A DNA stretch of 64,000 nucleotides from Casuarius casuarius (GCA_003342895.1 PTFA01000082.1:3110197-3174196), one strand, 5' to 3'. Shown: positions 40,465 through 52,888, numbered from the stretch's first letter. The notes: generated from the sequence alone by a model not told the origin. Numbers and translations: made by a program.

Positions 40465-40657
40465 TCAAAACTGGATATTGATGACTAAATGCATGTCCTC
40501 TCTGAGGTCCTCGTGCTGTGCAGACATGTACACAGCACGACGCTGACCACTGGTGAGGAACTCTTCACTTCGCCTTCTGCGACTCCGGGGTAATTTAATC
40601 ATTGTTCCTACAAACCTTCCCAGGTCTAAAAATTGCTTCGGACACTCATGATGAGGT
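40465..40657 (-). CDS. Terminal coding exon of unrecognised gene
   Basis: The acceptor is very strong: a T-rich tract ending in TTTCCTACAG just above 40,657. The exon begins with one base completing a codon, then 63 codons stay open to TGA at 40,465-40,467. The protein end runs from PHHECPKQFLDLGRFVG through a basic patch KLPRSRRRRSEE to the final residues EDMHLVINIQF. An AATAAA lies 12 bases after the stop (40,447-40,452 on the plus strand as TTTATT), so the 3' UTR would be very short. Intron phase matches the 43.6 kb exon exactly (AG + A = Arg). The arginine cluster could be a nuclear localisation or nucleic-acid-contact patch; that is inference. I recognise no family. Confidence 0.6.
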
Positions 40658-43598
40658 CTGTAGGAAATACGGAAAACAAAAAGATACCCAAAGAGCACAT
40701 TCACAGCAAATATTTGTGTGACTGCTCAAGATAAGCATGTAATGCTAATTATATTATAGAATTTAATAAGATATAATGAGCTGTAATAAGGCATTTCAGA
40801 AATAATATAAAGTAAACACATTCTAAATGCTGTAGAATTTTTGTAGAATGCTGCAATTGATTAAACTGGATAATGTAATTACAAGATATTCACTGATAAA
40901 AGCAAAGATTTCTGTTAACATGGCATCCAATATTGATGATGCCTCTTCAGCAAAGAAAACGATTACCTATATTTTTCTAATAGACTGTATATATATATGT
41001 AAAAAACATTCTTTTTTCATTGTTTGAACTAACAAAAAACAGCATTACAGATTTTTTCTAAAACGACTAAAAATGCTATCAACTGAAAACATAAAATGGT
41101 CTAACATGCAAATCACATATGTGACTGGCTGCTGCATCACCTGACTGCCAAAGCTCAAGAGATTTTCCATATCCACAGTCATTCTGGCTATGTTTGGACA
41201 GAAGTTGTTTCTGTAACATTTCAAACTAAATCTATTCCAGGAAGATTCTGGAAGAGACAGTATATAATACAGTTTCGTAATCACATATTTATTACAAAAA
41301 ATACAAAAATTAAGAAATGTGAGAAAACAAGGCAGTCTGTTATTAATTGCATCGGAACACAGAAAAGCTGTAGTACAGGCTTTGAACTGAGGTATAAAAT
41401 TGCACAATTGACGCTCAACTCTTAAACAAGAAATTTTGAAAATGTTTCCCACAGAACTCCATCTGCAAACTCTCAGAGCCAAGAAACCTGCAGACGAGGC
41501 TGCTTCTGGGTTGGCAGAGAACACAAACCGGGTAATATCCACAGAGGGTCCACGCTATGCAGACAAAAGCAGACAAGCTGCATTACTCCGGGGGGTAAAT
41601 CGCACTTACTAATATACAGCAGTACACAAGGTAAGATCTTTCTGTTACATCTAACTGAAGAAGTTGTCCTATGAACTAAAGAAGATTAATTTTCTGTCAG
41701 TTTGTCTCATCCTTCAAGGCTTATTTATTCCCACAATAACACCAACACCCCCAATGTTTTGTGAAACAGCCAATATGTGTGGTAGCAAGTCTGAGGTGAC
41801 GTGGCTTGAGTGACCAGCCAGACCACAAGATGACCAGCCATCTGGCTGCTATCAAATAGCATATAGCATGGTTGAATTTTACCCAGCTTGTCCTCGGACA
41901 GGGCACTAATTTGGGCCCTTCTCTTTCATCAGCATTATAACAGAAACCAATGAAACTGACTCTTTTTGAAACTTCTACCCCCTTTTTAAATTTGGTTAAA
42001 TATAGCCTGAGAGTTCAAGAGTAATGGGAAGGAAGGAAGAGGAAAGAGCAAAGGAGGAGACACAGAGACATTGCAGCCACATAGCCTGGTTTCTTTAAGA
42101 AATTAAGCTTAACTCTTACCATAACTTGATCCTTTTATACTTGGGATGTGTCACTGCAACTTAGGGCTAATGCGCAGGTCTCTCCCTGAGGTCTAAGTGT
42201 TCCCAGATGACTTCAATGGGACTACCCCTGCAGAATAATTTCCCAGCAGCAAAAGCAAACACTCAAACCAGACCATCAAAAAGGGACACAGCTTCTAGCA
42301 GTAAAGCCAACCTAAGTACAAATTCTTTTGTACAATAAAAGAATGAAGAGTTCATACTAAGCATCTTGGCAAGTTCTGTTTTCCGGTACTATCCCCACAA
42401 GGAGACTGAGAAGAGAGCACACAGTAGGCACAGAAACACAACAGTGACTACTGAGCTTGGGCACCTTTCTCTTGCTGACTTATTACTGAGGATATGATGC
42501 ACAAGCTACACTGAAAACTAATGAGACTGTTCGCAAAAGAATAACTGAAAGAGAGGCAATTTAGTTTATAAATAAACAATAAGCAAGTAGAGGTATAGTG
42601 AAAAGTTAGCTATACTAGCAAGCAAGACTAAGAAATCGTCAATAAAAGAAAAAGTGTTTAGTGATTTCATATTAGCTTTCCTCTCCGGTTGCATTTTGTT
42701 GATTAGTCTGCCACGATAGATACAAAAAATAAAATAAAAAATAGAATCAATCAGGTCAGCTCTGCAGCTTAATTTGTAACTCAGAGCATAGAGTGATTAC
42801 ACCTACATCAGCCACCTTCCAGAGGAGTCTCTCAATCATTACAATAAAACCAGTATTACATGTAGATCTCTCTGCTACTTTCTTCCGCTTTATTCTTCTC
42901 TGTCCCTGCTCCCTCTTTCAAGGTACACAGAGATCCAAGGCTCATCCTCTTTCCCACTCTCGTGTTTTATGCAGGCAGCTCCCCATACTGTGACATAAAC
43001 ATGGGACTATAACCCCTCTGACCACACAAGGAACATTATTACCAGGCACTAAAAGCTTAAACTCTGACATCATCATTTCCAAGCTCTCCAAGAGACTTCT
43101 TCATGCCTCTTCTACTCTCAAAAATGACCAATTAAAATTTTAAACTAAACGAAATAATAGCAGCAGAGTCCTGCGCTGAAAAAGATGGATCAGGTTCACA
43201 GGAAGAGAAAGCTCTGTTCCAGCAGCTCCTGATACACAAAAGGGTTCCCAACCCCAAATCAGAAGGGCCCCCAAGGGTTTCCTCTATAACGTTATCAGCT
43301 GGTGGTCAAGAAGGCAATAGAGGTATGCTCTACTGAAACTACCTACAAGTCTAAAAGGTATATTAACTAATGAACAATAGAGACATTTAAGAACTAGAAG
43401 AATTCTCCTAAATAACATTGAGACATCTCCTGTCCCACCTTAACAGATTTCCCAGCAGATCCTCCTTCACATGCCTAAATAGCTGTAGAACTTTCACTTT
43501 GCTAGCAAATTAGTGCACACAAATAGGAAGCTTTTGCCTTTTATCACACGCATAGTAGGACATGCCATGAAGACCACAGGACTACTAGGAAGCCTTAC

Positions 43599-43640
43599 CT
43601 CATTTCATTGTACATCTTTCTTATGGTTCCAGGCAACGGA
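43599..43640 (-). CDS. Internal coding exon, 42 nt
   Basis: It has a good acceptor (CTTCTGTTTACTTCAACAG) and a near-consensus donor (ATGAG|gtaagg). The frame that fits the neighbours is open: one leading base, then PLPGTIRKMYNEM, then AG left over. Joined to the terminal exon it reads NEMRPHHECPK with no gap or stop. The frame starting at the first base hits TGA. Confidence 0.55.
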
Positions 43641-44892
43641 CTGTTGAAGTAAACAGAAGGAGTCCTATGGACTTTATTCAGCTTCACCTCGGAACCAGTA
43701 TTTTTTCAGTATTCATTTAAGCTAGCTACGTAGCCACTAACTGTAAAACCCCTCTTTAATCCAAAGAGAGCTAAAGAAAGAAATGTGATGGCTGTCCTGT
43801 TCAAATATGGAATAACACCGTCAGGTCAAAAGAAAAGATCTCTAGAATACTTGTGGAGGCTTCTCCAAAAGCCGTTTCCACAAAAACATCAGACTGTCTC
43901 TTCCTCATCCCTTCAGCTACTGAGCTGCTCAGAAAAGAACCACATATACATATTTAGTAAATTATTTCTCCACCACACAGGTACACACATTTTCTGTATT
44001 ATACTGACACTTAAATTATTTTTTTCATGTTTTCCAATAAAATTCTCCCCTTACGCATTGAAATAAATGGAAGTAAAGCATGAGAAATATTCAAGCAGCC
44101 ATTACTTGTAGTGGTTGCTATACAATAAAAAAAAAAAATCTGAGCTGGGGTAATTCTGTGTAAATCCACATTATATTTCTTTCCTTCTGATGTGACAGGA
44201 GAGAGGAGCAGAAATACTTCCTGACATGACATGATTGGCAACTGATGCAGTATTGCCTGCCTATGCCTGAGCATATACTGACATGAGAGTCTGAGCAGCA
44301 AAATCTGCCTGGCTGTTAGATATAAGGATCCGTCTCACTCATCTTTTCCAAAATCTCAAATCTTTCTCCCATACTATATATGAAAACCGGGAAAAGTTTT
44401 GTTTTGTTTTGTTTTTCCACTGGGGCCAATATTAGGCAATGTCTCAATCCTGAATATCTTACTACTCCCAGAAGACTGGCTGGGGGAAGGCAATGGTCAT
44501 TTTCAATCTCTTAGAAGATGGGGAACTGGCAGCATGGAAGATTAGACTGGGATGATGAGGAAAGCACTGGAGTTCCCCTTTTCCCTCCTTCCCTTCTTGA
44601 AGTCTCCTACAGTAAGAAAGGAGCCAAAAAGTTTTCATTTGGAGAATAAAAGGAATACGGCTGGAAAACAGAGCATTTCCTGAACAGCAGTCATGTCAGA
44701 AAGTCAAGACGGACTTGTATACTCAGCCCAGACTAGCAAAACACAGATCTTCCCAGAAGGAATGAAAAGCAAAATTGGCATATGTAGCTCCATTCTAGCC
44801 AGACGAGCTGGAAAGGAGCAAAGAATTAGAAAGCTGTAGAAAAAACACAGAGCATCTACCATTTTGGGTCAAAAAGTGAAGGCTTGAAGTAC

Positions 44893-45040
44893 CTCACCAG
44901 CATGTCCCTAGTTCTTTGAGGATTGTCTGCTCTGCTAGAAAGGGGTAGGTTTTCTATTATGTTCAGCAGCTCTTGGTGCTCCTTTCTCCTCAGATACTTG
45001 AGGAGGTGAACATACAAGAACTTCCACTCAGTGAGGAGAA
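44893..45040 (-). CDS. Internal coding exon, about 148 nt
   Basis: The acceptor is excellent (TTTTCTCTTTTTACAG). One frame is open for 48 codons; the other two stop early. It encodes an amphipathic, helix-rich segment containing TEWKFLYVHLLKYLRRKEHQ and then ELLNIIENLPLSSRADN. Two donors are possible: CTG|gtgagg at 44,898 has the better consensus but leaves phase 0, while GAG|gtactt at 44,893 is weaker but leaves two bases and fits the 43.6 kb exon. If 44,898 is used, another exon must lie between. Residue composition is strongly protein-like. No family recognised. Confidence 0.58.
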
Positions 45041-47558
45041 CTGTAAAAAGAGAAAATGTTCTTCAGGAAGAATGTTTCTTAATTTCCAAATCTTTGCTTT
45101 TGAGATAAGCTGTCATTTTAAGAAACTTGTTTAAATGCTGAGAAATGTCAGAAAAGCAATCAAAACTCCTAGAAAAACTGTGGCAGCAAAATAACTTCAA
45201 AATAAACTGGGTTTACCAGCATATCTAACCATAGTTTGGCAGGAACAAATCCTTTAATATTCTAAATGACTGTTTCTTAGAAAAGTCATTTCTTAATCTA
45301 ATCTAAGGAGAGAACGTGCCAATTTCCAAGTAATGCACAGGAGAAGAGTCCAGGAAGCAAGAACAACCAAACCGCTAAATAAGCGACCACAACGTAATTG
45401 CTATACCCCCCTCTAGAGAAATTCACAGCACTATTAAGTCTGGAAGGGATTCTCTGAAAACGGAATGGTTAAAAACAGCATGAAGTAGCAAAATGCATAT
45501 TTCTGGGCTCCAAAGTCAATGCTGATGCAAATGGCAATCTTGACTAAAGAAGTAGGTGCACCTTTAGCCCAAAAGTATGTAAAGGGGATCATACACACTC
45601 ATAATACATTTGGGAAGAATTAAAAATTAGCTGGAAAAATCTTATGCTGAATTCACTGTTACACGAGTTAGTGTACCTTATTTAGAAAAGAGTGACTAAA
45701 TATAGCTAATGCAATTATTTGTACATAACACTTGTGAGATACAGTACCTGTAAATTATCTGCAGAATTAGAAGTGAGAGACAGGAAGGCAAAGTACTTCT
45801 GATCCATTCCTTTCTCTCATTTTAGAAAAGAAAAACCTACTTTCAAAGAGGGAAGAGGAAGGGGAGAAAGAGAAGAACCCCCTAGCAAACTCTTTGGAAA
45901 CAGAATACTTTTTACAGCTGGCTAGCTTCACCTTCTTTCTCTGGTCATAAGATAATGTGTCAGTTGATACAGATCATCATCAACTCAGACTCTGCTGCCA
46001 TTTTCACCTATGAACTTTGAATGGACATCCTTTATGAGAAGCTGATTTAATATAACTCCATAGATTGATTCAATCCTAGGAAAGTGGTAAACCATAGTAA
46101 AATAAAAATATGAGAATAAAAAGATTTTAATTTCCCTTCTTTGAAAGGGATGCTTTGAATATACTGGGGATGTTTGCAATTATTTTAGCTCAGTATTTTT
46201 CAAATTATATATATTTAAAAAAAATACACAGACACAGAAGAGAGAACTTCCACAGTTCTAAAACCACCAGCACAACAGCGGTCCAATTCTATACGGGACC
46301 CTTAAAGGCTATGAACATAAAAACCAATAAAGTTTCCTCTGACATTTGCATACACACAAATATTTAATAAGTCCAAAGTTCTTTCCACTGGTTATATCAT
46401 TTATTGCTACAGATATGAGTACATGCATCATGACTATATTTAAGTAGGATTGTTGCTGTGAGGCTACAAATTAAAAAAAAAGTTTAAAAAGACCTTCTCT
46501 GGATTTAAAAGAACCTGTTATTAAGAGAAATGAAAGAAAACGCATATTCAGCAATAACTTCAAATTAGATCTGTATGTACACTTCTAAAAATAGATATAA
46601 AAATCATGTCCCTTGTGGCAGAAGACAGCTCATAAAATTCATTGCATCTATTAAACACATTTTCAAAAAAAGAACACGTTGCAAAACCCTTTCCAGTACT
46701 GCTCAGGATCAATCTGCTAGCCAAAACAGAAGTGTACTGGCACCAGGGAGAAGTCTTCACTTTTCTGACAGCTGCTGTTGTTCTTAAGGTGAATTGCCCA
46801 TAGATTTTTTTTCCACTGGTGGTAACGTTCATATTCCTTAAACCAGGAGAGTCCATTGGGAATCATGTCTACTAGAAGGTGCCCTACCTTCTAAAGAGAC
46901 ATCAAGGGTAGGAAGACCTTAACTGTTCATCTCTCCAAATACAGAATTCAGATTTTAACTGTCCATGTAGCTAAAGGTTGTGTAGTCACATAATCTGGAT
47001 GGAAAACACCTCTTCAAGAACCAGTTCTCGGCACAGAAGTCACCACTTCTGCTGGTGCTACCAAGATTGCTTCCCCGTCTGAAGGCCACTGCTGCTGAGT
47101 CCCTGTGCCGCAGGAAACCTGCAGTGTCTGAACACATTGTAGCCCAGCCACGACTATCACACAGTCCTTACCAACCCTTCACTTAATGATGGGTAGACAT
47201 TTCTTTTGAGATTCTCACCTATCTTTAGTACAGGATCTTTAGTACACTAACGACCTGTGTTGAAAGGGATTGACCTTTCACTTCGTTCCCATAAATTAAG
47301 AGTAGTGGGGGAGACACACTTAAATAGCTCATTTAATCCAGGTAGAAACAGAGTTTCTTAAAGAATATTTAAATCATGAAATTTAGTTTAGCCTTTTTTG
47401 ACCGTGTTTTTAGGTAAAAATGCTACACAGCTACATCATGTCAGCTGTAATCTTTTTCTATCTGTGAGATAAGAACAGCAAGGAAGCTCCAAACAAGTAA
47501 TTCATCGTTACGAAATACCTCAGATGGGAGTGCTGTCCCTAACACCTTCTTCTCTCAC

Positions 47559-47602
47559 CTACTCTTCTGTCTGATATAATTTCTAACATAAAGACTGTTT
47601 GG
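47559..47602 (-). CDS. Internal coding exon, 44 nt
   Basis: It has a strong acceptor (CTTTTGTTGTTTTCAG) and a good donor (GTAG|gtgaga). With one leading base the frame reads QTVFMLEIISDRRV and leaves G. Joined to the 45.0 kb exon it continues V-LLTEWKFLYV, so the helix-rich segment is uninterrupted. A second frame is also open, so the phase match is what selects this one. Confidence 0.5.
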
Positions 47603-48254
47603 CTGAAAACAACAAAAGTCATAACACAAACTCATAGTTCAAAAAGTGGGCCCATTAATCTTATGACAGCATCATTTAGAAGCCAGGAAAGGAAGGAGAA
47701 ATATATGCTCTCAGTGATTTTTAGGCAAACAGTTACAATCGCATGCAAAGATGTCCTCAGCTGGAGACTGGAAAGCTGAGTTGGCAGCTGCGTGTGCACT
47801 GAGGGAGCTCAGATTGCCTAAAGTATGCTAGTATGGCCAATGACTGAGCAGGAAAGGAAGGATGAATGATGCCCCTGATTAATTTAGAAAACATTAATTC
47901 CTCATTTGAATGATTAGAAATGAGAGAAAATCTCTGTATGCCAAAACAAAGAGCTGTTAGCTCCCAAAGTTCAGCTTCCAGAGAAATGGGTGTGACTTAT
48001 GCTTGGAAACTGCCTAAATGCCTAGCAGAGAAGTGTGTCAAAGCTACTGACCTGGTGATGAGAAAGACACTCTCTTACAGAAACTGAGGGTCTTTCAGCA
48101 ACACAACGCCTCAGTTGGTAAGGGAACATACACGGTCAAAAGTAAGGAATGTCTATTTGTCTGGCTTTCTTGCAAGCCATTAAGGTGAAGAAGCTTCCCT
48201 TGCCTAGCTGCACATGCCTGGAAGCCCCAATCCCAAAGGCTCAGGCAGTCTTAC

Positions 48255-48379
48255 CAGTGCCTTTGGACAGACCTGCAGGTGGATGTGAGAACCTGGAATG
48301 GTTTAGGGTCTTTCTTGGGGTAGAGTCCCCACTGTTGTGGTACAGACTAAAGCTGCTCCTGTGAATACTATCCTCCAAA
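48255..48379 (-). CDS. Internal coding exon, Ser/His-rich linker
   Basis: The donor is good (CACTG|gtaaga). The acceptor ATGCTCTCTTCAG gives one leading base, then 41 open codons including LEDSIHRSSFSLYHNSGDST and PRKTLNHSRFSHPPAGLSKG. An upstream acceptor at 48,404 (CTGTCTGATAG) keeps the same frame and adds eight codons. The segment is rich in Ser, His and Pro and looks like a disordered linker. The phase fits the 49.1 kb exon (AG + T = Ser). Its end leaves one base, which does not fit the 47.6 kb exon directly. A 22-nt candidate at 48,052-48,073 would repair the phase but has a weak acceptor. Confidence 0.48.
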
Positions 48380-49047
48380 CTGAAGAGAGCATCAGTTGCA
48401 GAACCTATCAGACAGAAATTGTTTTGGAGAATAACTGTCGTCCAGCACAGGAAAAGAGGGCTCCCTGTCTTCTGATCCAAGCTGCAACTCTGACTAGACA
48501 TCATGCAAATAACCTCTTTACTTTTGATACACTAAATGACAGCAGCTTGAACTGCTGGTGGAAACTGTCTACTTGAAATCCTGAACATTTTCCATAGGCT
48601 GCATGAATCACTACATAGAAACAAGCATCCTGGAGGTAAACAGTGGTATTCCAACTGAGCACACCCATGGCTAGAGGTGAAAGCCAGTATTACCATCTTA
48701 AACTTAATGCTTTGAACAGAAGTGAAAAATCANCTCAAAATAGAAAACAGTGTCAAGTCTCCTTTCCCAGGAGAGGGGGAGGGCAGGGAGAGGAAAAGAA
48801 AGAAATGGAGTGACACCAGAAAGCAACTAAAAGAAACTTCTATTTTGGCAGTGTTTTGAGACAGCTATTCCCCTGCTGCAGGATTTCAATGGAAGCAAGA
48901 TAGGCAGGGTGTCCAGGAGCTTGTATGATGAGTATATTGGCCAGACTGCACATACACACTGAACATCTTTTTGTGATCTGGATCAAATGTAAATAATTAT
49001 TTTTCCTTACAAGAAAACAAGATAGTGTTGGGATGGCACAGCTTTAC

Positions 49048-49147
49048 CTAGAGCTCTCAGAGCCCAGAGCTCTCTCTTCAGTTAGCATTGAAGACAACAA
49101 GAATGAATGTTGCAATTCCTTTGTGTGGGACACAGAATTGAGCCCTG
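49048..49147 (-). CDS. Internal coding exon, 100 nt
   Basis: Acceptor GATACTTGCCTTGCAG and donor TCTAG|gtaaag are both good. With two leading bases, 32 codons are open, including GLNSVSHTKELQHSFLLSSM and LTEERALGSESS. The region is also open on the plus strand (codons for IEDNKNECCNSFVWDTE, with a GC-type donor after GCTGCAAG), so strand is not certain. The minus reading has conventional splice sites and fits both neighbours in phase. Confidence 0.45.
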
Positions 49148-50149
49148 CTGCAAGGCAAGTATCTGCCTTTACAATGACAAATTCCAGTCACTTCATTCAT
49201 GTGGATAATAGGAAGCCGCATCCCTCTTGAGCCTCTGTGCCAGGAATAACAGAATTCAATTCATTATGGCCATGGCTGACAACTTCTCACAGCCCTTGCA
49301 TGAACGCACACAGACTATAGTTTTGCACTCATGATCAGAAATGCGGGAAGCAGACTTCCAGAAGTAAAGGAAAAAAGGAGGAGGTGGAGGAGGAACAAGG
49401 AAATACATAAGGTATCAGATATTTCCAAATAGGCAAATATAAGCTAAGTCAAGGATAGCCTTAATATAAATCCTGAAAGGCTACATAAACTNGCAGGAGC
49501 CAGGAAGTTCAAATGATGAAGGCAGACCACATCGCTTGAATTCAGAAAGCTTATTTTTCAGCTCTCTAATTTACTTTTAAATCATCTTACTTTTTAGTAC
49601 ATTAAAATCAATTGTTTGAACAAAGAATTCTTACTGAGCTTTAAAAGTAAGACCAAAGAAGAGATACCATGTAATGTTTCCAATTTACATTAAAATCTGT
49701 GCACTATTATCTTCTTATTATCTCCTAAAGATTTTTTCAGGCATTTAATTAACATATGACAAGATACCAAAGTTAGCAAGAAAAAAAGTCACCATTTAGT
49801 GCACTATCTATAGCCTTTCAGAAGTTAGTTTCCCATTGTTTTTTCTTCTAATGCACTACCTAATGCATATCTATTATGCTATTTTAATAGTGAGGCTGAT
49901 CCATACTCTGTCACAGAAATAAAAAGAATAAAGTTCTCAAGATACCTATGTCCCATTTTCAAATTTGACTCAAGCACAAATCTCTTTTAAAGTCAATGAA
50001 ACATAAGTAAAGCATATAAAATTTTATCCAAGGATTCTGCTGCTACAAAGCAAGCTGGTATTAGCAGGTATTTAGGAGTTCTCACCATGAGCTTGATCCC
50101 AGAGAAACCTGTGGAAGGCATTAATTTAAATGAACATTACACTGATGAA

Positions 50150-50470
50150 CAGTCATGGAAGATCTCTAGCAGGACCAGGCCTGGCTGCCAGGGCCCATCC
50201 CCCCGCCCCGAGGGAAGCTGTGGCAGCCCCAGCCCCAGGATGGGCCAAGGCCAGGCCAGGCAGGCACCCATGGGNTGGGGTCGAGGCGGCCGTGGTCAAG
50301 CAGGTGCAGGGCCGTGGTGGGGCTGGATCCAGCACTGCTGCGGAGTCACAGGGCAGTGACCAACGGCCCTGGGCTGGGCTAAGATGGGGCCAGGGCTGGG
50401 GTGGGGGAGGCCACTGAGGGGGGCAGGGATGGCGGCAGGGGCCCTCAGCACCCTGACAGTGATCACCCCT
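50150..50470. other. GC-rich, low-complexity block
   Basis: About 70% G+C with many repeats of CCAGG, GGGCTGGG and GGCCAGG phrases, inside an AT-rich intron of the minus-strand gene. It could be a decayed retroelement, a GC-rich minisatellite or a cryptic island; CpGs are few. Contains one N. Confidence 0.5.
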
Positions 50471-51497
50471 CTCTGAAATCCTCTGTCTTTTCTACACTTT
50501 CCCTAGATGCATGCCCCAATTCTGCCAAAAATCACCCCTGAACAAAAGGCGAAGTCTGAATGGCTCCTGCCTTGCCCGAAGACCTGGCAATCTCCCGTTC
50601 CCTGGAAAGGGAACAAGGAAAGAGCAGTCAGACAGTCTTGCCTTGCCACGAGGAATAAGGGGACAAATCTTACCAAGAAACACCAATGGCAAATAACAGA
50701 AACTGGGAGATGGGAGAGGGATATGTGAGATAGGACCAGATAGATTTAGACTCACAGTTAGTCCCAAAGTTTCCCCTGATTTTTGATCCACTTCTACAAT
50801 TTTCTACTTTCCTGCACACTACTACAGCCACGGCTGCCTCAGGAAAGGCACAAACTGCCCAACACCATTTAGGTGTTCAACATCTGAAATAAGAACAACA
50901 GTATTTATGGATTTTGGATTTCTTGTCAACCTCCAGCAATCATTCATCCAATTTTTCATGTACATAAAGTCATTCCGTGCAAACCTATATTAATCCATCT
51001 ATTAATCCTGAAATGCTCTACAAGGCTGGGGAACTCTGACTGGGTCAAGGGAAGACCCAGGAGCCAGGAAGATGTCCTCAATCTCTCTACTGCACAAGCA
51101 CCCACAGTGACGTCCTGACCTTCCCGGCTGGTCCCAGGCTGCAAGCGGGACCCTCAGCAGGTGCAGAGAGGGAGCAGGCCAGCAAAGGTAGAACAGGAGA
51201 GCCACCCTTCACCATATTCCTCTATGGCATTTCTTTTAGATGCTAAGTGCTACATACAAGTGTGAAACATTTTTATAAAGGAAAGCAAATACTACTTTCA
51301 TAATTGATCTGAGTTTTGGTTTTTCATTTTTTGTTTTTTAATTCTCTCATCAGACTATGCCAGTTTTTTGAAACTGAACCCCTCTGCAGGAAAGACAAAA
51401 ACCATTCATCAGGAAGGTTTCTCAGATTTGGGGTGAACTTCCTTGTTAAGAGCAACATGGAGACATTTTCACCCTCTATCTTCCTGAGAGTCCCTAC

Positions 51498-51573
51498 CTT
51501 CTTCCCAGAGGTAACGATCTTGCAAGAGAGAAAAGATCCAGGTGAATCTCTGACCTATCTGTTGGATCTCATA
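51498..51573 (-). CDS. Internal coding exon, 61-76 nt
   Basis: Donor GAAG|gtaggg is good. The frame reads IGQRFTWIFSLLQDRYLWEE and leaves one base. In-frame TGA and TAG lie just above the exon, so the acceptor must fall at GATAG (start 51,573) or AACAG (start 51,558); both have thin pyrimidine tracts. A shorter 21-nt exon starting after CTCTCTTGCAAG has the best acceptor of the three. The aromatic- and Leu-rich sequence looks like a folded helical segment. The phase fits the exons on either side. Confidence 0.42.
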
Positions 51574-51692
51574 CTATCAATGCAAATACACAAGCCAGTA
51601 AGATATCAGCTAATATCTAAAGCATTACTACTCTCTTTCTCAAATTTTCACAAATATTGGCCTCAGGTTTGTCTTATCATTGCACATCAAAC

Positions 51693-51807
51693 CAGCAGAA
51701 GAACCTGGCTTTCCTGCTCAGCAGCATTTGCATGAAGCTCACTTCTTAGCACTGTGAACATTTTTTTCCAAGCATCTGGGACCTGACAGCCCTTAAAGCA
51801 TTTATTA
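51693..51807 (-). CDS. Internal coding exon, 115 nt
   Basis: The acceptor is good (CCTCCCTACTGCTTTGCTATTACAG). After one leading base, 38 codons are open, including CFKGCQVPDAWKKMFTVLRS and ELHANAAEQESQVLLL. The chosen donor (CTG|gtttga) is weak; CAG|gttctt four codons earlier keeps the same phase. The reading continues in phase 0 into the 51.5 kb exon. Upstream, the 52.8 kb exon leaves one base where this needs two. Confidence 0.42.
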
Positions 51808-52808
51808 CTGTAATAGCAAAGCAGTAGGGAGGGAAAGTGTTTGGGAGGTTTTTTTTTTTTAAGAGTTCCCAATTAAAAAAAAAAAAAGCCATCCCTCAGA
51901 TATTCTTAGCAGCTTCAGCACAGATGCATAAAACTTCTCTCCATTGTTGCATTGGCATATAAAGCACATAAACCCTGCCTTCTGGTACCTATGAGAAACA
52001 GATACATACTTTACTGGCCAAAATAGTAATGAGTGAACTCTGTTTGCTTGTGTTTTCCCTCCTCAACACCTCTACTGCTTCCTTCACCCTGTATATTAAA
52101 ACATTCTCCATTTACTTTAGTCTAACATTTACGTATGTGTGCCTCTCTCCATGTACCACAGGATGGCAGCAAATGTTAGAGAACAAAAGAAGAAAACAGC
52201 TGAGAAGAGAGAAAACAGAGTATTGTTTCCTATATATTATTGTTAGTGGAAACTAAAAAGACTAATTCCTGAATGTAATCTGTGAACTGTAATTCAGGTC
52301 CCCAAATACATAGGCAGACACACATCCTTAGGCACATAAATGTGGCAACACTTGAATCCAGGCCATAGCACGTCAAAGGCATTAAAAATTATTGCTAAAG
52401 GGAAACAGCAATGATATGTGATGCCATCACAGAAAGTAACTCTGGAATTTACAGGATGTTTAGTTTGATCCAAAATAAATAATATTCAGCAAAAACAAGA
52501 TGAAGACCAAATTTGTATGAAATGCCAGTAAATCATAGCTGAGAAGGAATATATTCCCTAAATGTGTTACTATTGGAAAGATGTCCGTAAAAATTAAACC
52601 AGAGAAAAATTAACATTCAAAATTCATCTTGATAGAGAAATACTCTTCCTATTTCAGGAACGTTAAAAATTCATGTAAAATATTTTAAGTAGATGGGTTC
52701 GTTTGATTGAGNGCATTTGCCACAGGCAAACTAAAAGACATTGCTTATTTAAAAATTAAGGAAATTGTGCATATATCTTGTATGGAGTATTCACAGTTGG
52801 TGCCTCAC

Positions 52809-52839
52809 CATTTTTTAAAGGCTTCTCAGTAAAGAGTGG
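52809..52839 (-). CDS. Short internal coding exon, 31 nt
   Basis: A long pyrimidine tract (CTGTTTTCTCTTGTCTTCTG) precedes GTGTGAG, and the donor is AATG|gtgagg. One frame is open and reads PLFTEKPLKN plus one base. The preceding 52.9 kb exon ends in phase 0 and joins cleanly as SPSDYL-PLFTEK. Small size and one unmatched junction keep confidence low. Confidence 0.35.
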
Positions 52840-52888
52840 CTCACACAGAAGACAAGAGAAAACAGAACAAAATATATGGAAAAAGTAC

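Noticed and set aside
41045..41542. 165-codon open frame on the minus strand
   Set aside because: It contains a strong acceptor (CTGTCTCTTCCAG) and protein-like pieces in two frames, but the donor (CAG|gtgatg) is weak and neither frame fits the flanking exons in phase, which already join each other cleanly.
48081..48116. 36-nt plus-strand exon-like segment (TCTCTTACAG ... GTTG|gtaagg)
   Set aside because: Decent sites, but it lies opposite the minus-strand gene with no plus-strand partner.
50507..50728. Open frame starting MHAPILPKITPEQKAKSEWL (+), with a good acceptor before it
   Set aside because: The same DNA is open in all three minus frames after another strong acceptor, so neither reading is selective. 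It lies next to the GC-rich block and may be repeat-derived.
51002..51205. GC-rich minus-strand frames with donor GGGAAG|gtcagg
   Set aside because: A 33-nt exon could be phase-fitted, but only by adding several other weak exons; the simpler 51.5 to 49.1 kb join already works.
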